9,221 nt of DNA from RGIG4140 sp045655105. Its GTDB lineage: Bacteria > Pseudomonadota > Alphaproteobacteria > CAAHEQ01 > UBA3637. The stretch is taken from NCBI GenBank assembly GCA_045655105.1, contig JAZOOQ010000042.1:1-9221 (forward strand), written 5' to 3'. Below are positions 6,462 to 9,221 of this stretch, one piece after another. The notes under the pieces were generated by a model. It saw only the letters and a list, made by a program, of their open reading frames with translations, did no database searches and was not told where the DNA came from. A program made the translations under genes and the position numbers. The stretch's first letter is position 1, and every line of letters starts with the position of its first letter.

Positions 6462-8348
6462 TTAATCTTTTTCTTTTTGCAGATTTTTATGGTGTTGAAG
6501 GTGGCAAAGAGTTGCCTTTTTTGCAAGCAAACGATTTGGAACAAAAATCTCGCTACTTTGACTTTTATATTCATAATAATATTGATGCAAATCTTGTGCT
6601 AAATAAAATAATTCTTTAGCTTTTAAATAGTTATCACTTTCTTTTTCATTTAAAAGAAGATAATCATTTGCACCTTCAGTTTGAGTATATATACATGGAT
6701 TTATAGCTATGGCATTTAATATATGTAATATATTAGAATGAGGATCTCTTGTTTTTTTGATTTGAGTCAGAATAGCTTTTTTTGAATATTGAATAATATT
6801 TTTATCAGATAAATTATTGGAAGAAACGAAAATATCTTTTTCAATAAGTTGATAGGGAATGTTTTTTTCTTTTAAGAGGTTTAAGATCTTTTTCTTTTTT
6901 TCTGTTGAAAGAGTTTTATTTGAAAAATGATAACCACTTATTTCTTTTCCAAAATCAATTTTGGAAAAGAAATGTTGGATTAAACGGCTCATTCGTTCAA
7001 TAGAATCGTGGTTTGTTGTATATAAAATTTTATCTTTTGCTAAAAGAAGAATTCCTCTTTTAGTATAAAAATCTTGTAGTTTTAAAATTCTCTCATTGTT
7101 GAATTGTTTTAAATTAAATGTAAGGGTTATAAGGTTATTTTCTGTGGTTAATGAACAGTTTTTTAACATAAATGAAGAAAGATTTTCTTCTGATTCAATA
7201 AAACCAGCGTGATTAGAAAGCTCATTTAAAAGATCGTTTGAAAAAAAATCTAATGTATTGTTTTCTTTTATCATTTGGCAAGTAAAGTATAATGGTTTTT
7301 TCACTTGCCTAAAAAATAAAGATTGCATTTGTTGTGTTGCAGTTTTAAAGGAATATAAAATATCACTTGGATGAGTGTATTGTTTTTTTAAATATTCAAT
7401 TTTTTGAAAAATTTGATCGGTATATTTTATATCATTTGAATGCCAAATGTTTAACACGTTAATTAATTGATTTTTGCTTAAAGAAGCGATAGAAATGATT
7501 TCATTTTTAAACCAAAAAGCGGTTGCTCGTTCGATTTTTTCTTCATTCAAAGAAGGGTGTTTTTCTTTAATTTTCTGTTTAATATAGAAATATAAATCTT
7601 CAAAAGCGTTTAGATCACCTTGTTTTGAATCTTGTTCTTTTGTTTCGATTAAAAGGGATTTTGCTTCTTGGCAAACTTCATCATAGTAAACATATAAAGA
7701 TGTTTTATCATATAACGCTTTAAATTTTTTAGAATCAGCAGCATGTCCAATTTCGTGAATTAATGTATCTAATGTTTGGTAATTAACGTGGTCTGCGCGA
7801 AAATAAAGAGTGTTATCCAAGCAGGAAAAAAGACCCAAAAATTTCTCTTTAATTAAATCACCATTTTCAGGAGCAATATGCAAAGGTAGCTGAGCATGAT
7901 TTAAAAAGTCTTTAAATTCATCAATTAAATGAGGGTGATTGTTAATTCCTTGTGCAAGTGTTTGAAAAAAAGTTTCAGCATTTACTGATATTTCAACATT
8001 TGAAGGGAGTTTAATGGATGTGAATAAAAAAGCTTCGGATAGTTTTTGAATGAAATTTTGAGGGATATGGTATTTGATTTGTTTAAAAATCTCATTTACC
8101 CAAAGAGGCGAGATTTTTGTTTTTGGACATAAGAAAGAAGATTTTGATAATGCATTTTTAAATGTTGAAATTTTATACAAATATTTTTTTTCTTTTTCTG
8201 ATAATGTTTGATACCATAAAGAAATTTTTTCAGCACCTTTTTTTGAAAATCCATGTGGTTGTAAAAGAGCTTGAACAATTATATTAGCAAACTCTGGAGT
8301 GATTTTATTTTTCTGATTAATAAAGTTGATAAGTGAAAAGTTTTGCAT
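6462..8348 (-). CDS. Putative HEXXH zinc metallopeptidase, 628 aa, with internal duplication
   Basis: The clearest motif is LIHEIGHAAD (residues 196-205). His198, Glu199 and His202 form an HEXXH zinc site on a helix, as in zincin peptidases, preceded by a strand-like TLYFRADHV. Downstream, DEVCQEAKSL offers Glu224 or Glu228 as a third ligand of the gluzincin type, resembling uncharacterised bacterial 'putative metallopeptidase' domains; the exact family is uncertain. Residues 1-150 are helical and unassigned. Residues about 407-462 and 471-527 look like two copies of a beta-alpha-beta-alpha unit, with matching F411/F475, K414/K478, E419/E483, K423/K487 and I433/I497. The C-terminus (528-628) is helical. 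No signal peptide is seen, so any substrate is cytoplasmic or the protein leaves by a signal-independent route. The start has a purine-rich AAAGAAG rather than a true Shine-Dalgarno, but a promoter stands upstream and the next in-frame Met is far inside. Confidence 0.8.
   Translation of the reverse strand: MQNFSLINFINQKNKITPEFANIIVQALLQPHGFSKKGAEKISLWYQTLSEKEKKYLYKISTFKNALSKSSFLCPKTKISPLWVNEIFKQIKYHIPQNFIQKLSEAFLFTSIKLPSNVEISVNAETFFQTLAQGINNHPHLIDEFKDFLNHAQLPLHIAPENGDLIKEKFLGLFSCLDNTLYFRADHVNYQTLDTLIHEIGHAADSKKFKALYDKTSLYVYYDEVCQEAKSLLIETKEQDSKQGDLNAFEDLYFYIKQKIKEKHPSLNEEKIERATAFWFKNEIISIASLSKNQLINVLNIWHSNDIKYTDQIFQKIEYLKKQYTHPSDILYSFKTATQQMQSLFFRQVKKPLYFTCQMIKENNTLDFFSNDLLNELSNHAGFIESEENLSSFMLKNCSLTTENNLITLTFNLKQFNNERILKLQDFYTKRGILLLAKDKILYTTNHDSIERMSRLIQHFFSKIDFGKEISGYHFSNKTLSTEKKKKILNLLKEKNIPYQLIEKDIFVSSNNLSDKNIIQYSKKAILTQIKKTRDPHSNILHILNAIAINPCIYTQTEGANDYLLLNEKESDNYLKAKELFYLAQDLHQYYYEYKSQSSEIFVPNRLLAKKATLCHLQHHKNLQKEKD
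6768..7130 (-). repeat. Internal tandem duplication in the 628-aa metallopeptidase-like protein
   Basis: Residues about 407-462 (6963-7130) and 471-527 (6768-6938) align without gaps over the core at an offset of 64 residues. Both run strand (TFNLK / HFSNK), helix (ERILKLQDF / EKKKKILNLL), turn and strand (KRGILL / EKNIPY), strand (KDKILYT / EKDIFVS) and a closing helix. Identity is low, so this is an inferred ancient duplication. Confidence 0.45.
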
Positions 8349-8373
8349 CTTCTTTTTTCTTTGTTGGTGATAT

Positions 8374-8402
8374 ATTTTAATATATTTTTACAAAAAAATC
8401 AA
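8374..8402 (-). promoter_or_regulatory. Probable promoter of the 628-aa gene
   Basis: On the minus strand TTGATT (8397-8402, four of six) is followed by 17 bases and TAAAAT (8374-8379, five of six). The expected transcript start leaves a leader of roughly 20 bases before the ATG at 8348. Confidence 0.55.
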
Positions 8403-8440
8403 CAAAAAATTAAAATGGGTCTAATTTCAAATATGTAATA

Positions 8441-8474
8441 AAAAAATCCCTTAAAGTTATACTTTAAGGGATTT
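8441..8474 (-). terminator. Rho-independent terminator of the PH-domain gene
   Basis: A perfect 14-bp inverted repeat (8444-8457 with 8461-8474) has a three-base loop and a GGG/CCC core. On the minus strand the stem runs into a T-rich tail (complement of the A run from 8441). It lies 16 bases past the stop of the minus-strand PH-domain gene and separates it from the 628-aa gene. Confidence 0.88.
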
Positions 8475-8490
8475 GTGTAACTAATTGAAT

Positions 8491-8961
8491 TTAATCTTGT
8501 ATTACATCTTCCATCCTACTTTTAATTCCTCTTGGATCAGTGATGTTAGGGAAGATAACTTTACTAGTTCCTGTACCTGAAAATAATATGCTTCCATAGC
8601 CTAAAATTCGGCCTAAAATAGATTGTTTAATTTCAACAGATTCAATTCTTCCAATTTTAAGCTCTTCGGTGTGAACACTAATAACTCCTGTTCGACAAAC
8701 AATGCGTTTGTTGGTAACAACCATTTCTGTTGTAAAAATACGAAGCAAAAAGATAAGGGAAGAAAAAGTGAAAACCGCTGTTGGGATTCCAAAAATCACA
8801 TAAATGAATTGATTGCTTTTAGCATCAAATTTAAAACAAAGGGCAATACAAATGACTGCTAATGCTAAACATAAGATAACTGTAATATAGTTAATCCAAT
8901 GCAAACGAGCAACTTCTTTGATTTCTTCGTCTTTTGAAAGTGTTCCAATTACATATGACAT
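8491..8961 (-). CDS. PH domain-containing (bPH2, YdbT-like) membrane protein, 156 aa
   Basis: The protein has a short polar N-terminus (1-20), two hydrophobic membrane segments (about 22-43 and 51-75) joined by a short polar loop, and then a C-terminal domain (about 78-150). That domain carries the usual bacterial PH/bPH2 signature: TEMVVTNKRIVCRTGVIS, then LKIGRIESVEIKQSILGRIL, then GYGSILFSGTGTS and a closing TDPRGIKSRM helix. The layout predicts a hairpin in the inner membrane with the PH-like domain probably cytoplasmic. The molecular role of this family is poorly defined. The gene appears to be a single transcription unit, with its own promoter, an exact AGGAGGT site and a strong terminator. 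The length is normal for short members of the family, and nothing looks broken. Confidence 0.9.
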   Translation of the reverse strand: MSYVIGTLSKDEEIKEVARLHWINYITVILCLALAVICIALCFKFDAKSNQFIYVIFGIPTAVFTFSSLIFLLRIFTTEMVVTNKRIVCRTGVISVHTEELKIGRIESVEIKQSILGRILGYGSILFSGTGTSKVIFPNITDPRGIKSRMEDVIQD

Positions 8962-8968
8962 AATAATG

Positions 8969-8975
8969 ACCTCCT
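8969..8975 (-). promoter_or_regulatory. Consensus ribosome binding site of the PH-domain gene
   Basis: Minus-strand AGGAGGT is seven bases before the ATG at 8961, an optimal site that fixes the start. Confidence 0.88.
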
Positions 8976-8992
8976 ATTTTTTTAATAATATT

Positions 8993-9021
8993 ATTTTACA
9001 CTTTTTTTTGTTTTTTGTCAA
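8993..9021 (-). promoter_or_regulatory. Strong sigma-70-type promoter of the PH-domain gene
   Basis: On the minus strand TTGACA (9016-9021), a 17-base spacer and TAAAAT (8993-8998) match the consensus in 11 of 12 positions. The spacer includes eight consecutive A residues, similar in place and flanks to the spacer of the 543-aa gene promoter. Confidence 0.82.
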
Positions 9022-9221
9022 TGAAATAAAAAAGGAAGGGGTAGAGAGTTACTTTTCTTTTGTAAAAGAGAGATTTTTAAAGAAATTGTTTGATTGTGTT
9101 GTATATGGATAAGACTATTTTCTTTAAAATGTGTGTTAATTTCTTGTTTTTTGTATTGTTAATTTATAAAAATCAATAGGTTAATACTTGTTTCTTGTTT
9201 GTTTTGAAAAAGATTGGATTA
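9022..9221. other. Right-edge region with no supported gene
   Basis: These 200 bases hold only very short open frames without ribosome binding sites. I see no RNA gene, strong hairpin or repeat. It is probably intergenic DNA upstream of the PH-domain gene, possibly with the regulatory region or trailer of a gene beyond the window. Confidence 0.5.

Noticed and set aside
8918..9112. 64-codon plus-strand open frame overlapping the PH-domain gene start
   Set aside because: It overlaps the promoter, RBS and first codons of a well-supported gene on the other strand and has no ribosome binding site of its own.
9108..9176. Tiny open frame starting ATGGATAAGACT near the right edge
   Set aside because: It gives only about 22 residues, with no ribosome binding site or convincing promoter.
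1..9221. CRISPR array, tRNA, insertion sequence or toxin-antitoxin pair
   Set aside because: I found no regularly spaced DNA repeats, cloverleaf, transposase motif or small paired genes anywhere in the window.

Overview
The window looks like chromosome of a low-GC Gram-negative bacterium. The left edge holds the last 80 residues of an outer-membrane autotransporter barrel, so there is an outer membrane. The genes are strongly A+T biased and have clear Shine-Dalgarno and sigma-70-type signals. An ArgE-like M20 peptidase, an ankyrin-type protein and an autotransporter together suggest a host- or gut-associated proteobacterium, possibly an alphaproteobacterium. That placement is inference; there is no rRNA or marker gene here.

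Layout: (1) 2-244 (+), the C-terminus of the autotransporter barrel, ending at a two-way terminator (250-280) shared with (2). (2) 291-1412 (-), an acetylornithine deacetylase (ArgE)-like M20 metallopeptidase with its metal ligands intact and its own RBS and probable promoter. (3) 1476-3107 (-), a 543-residue orphan protein with a charged helical region. (4) A 166-bp divergent regulatory region (3108-3273) with back-to-back promoters and a short inverted repeat between them. (5) 3274-3864 (+), a 196-residue ankyrin-type protein. (6) 3894-6395 (+), an 833-residue protein that is, on my reading, almost entirely eight diverged tandem modules of about 85-105 residues. (7) 6462-8348 (-), a 628-residue protein with an HEIGH zinc-peptidase motif and an internal alpha/beta duplication, convergent with (6). 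(8) 8491-8961 (-), a small two-helix membrane protein with a bacterial PH (bPH2) domain and a textbook promoter, RBS and terminator. (9) 8962-9221, noncoding apart from that promoter and RBS.

The outer genes (autotransporter, ArgE-like, PH-domain) belong to widespread families. The central block from about 1476 to 8348 holds four proteins, three of them long and not assignable by eye, with no transposase, integrase, tRNA or phage gene. The ankyrin gene and the eight-module gene are probably co-transcribed. The 543-residue gene fires divergently from the same control region. I see no recognised defence, secretion or biosynthetic system. The most interesting object is the eight-module protein, whose module pattern (N-terminal helices, a polar hairpin-like stretch, a Tyr/Phe-rich strand, a C-terminal amphipathic helix) recalls degenerate winged-helix or excisionase-like folds. 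That resemblance is a hypothesis only.
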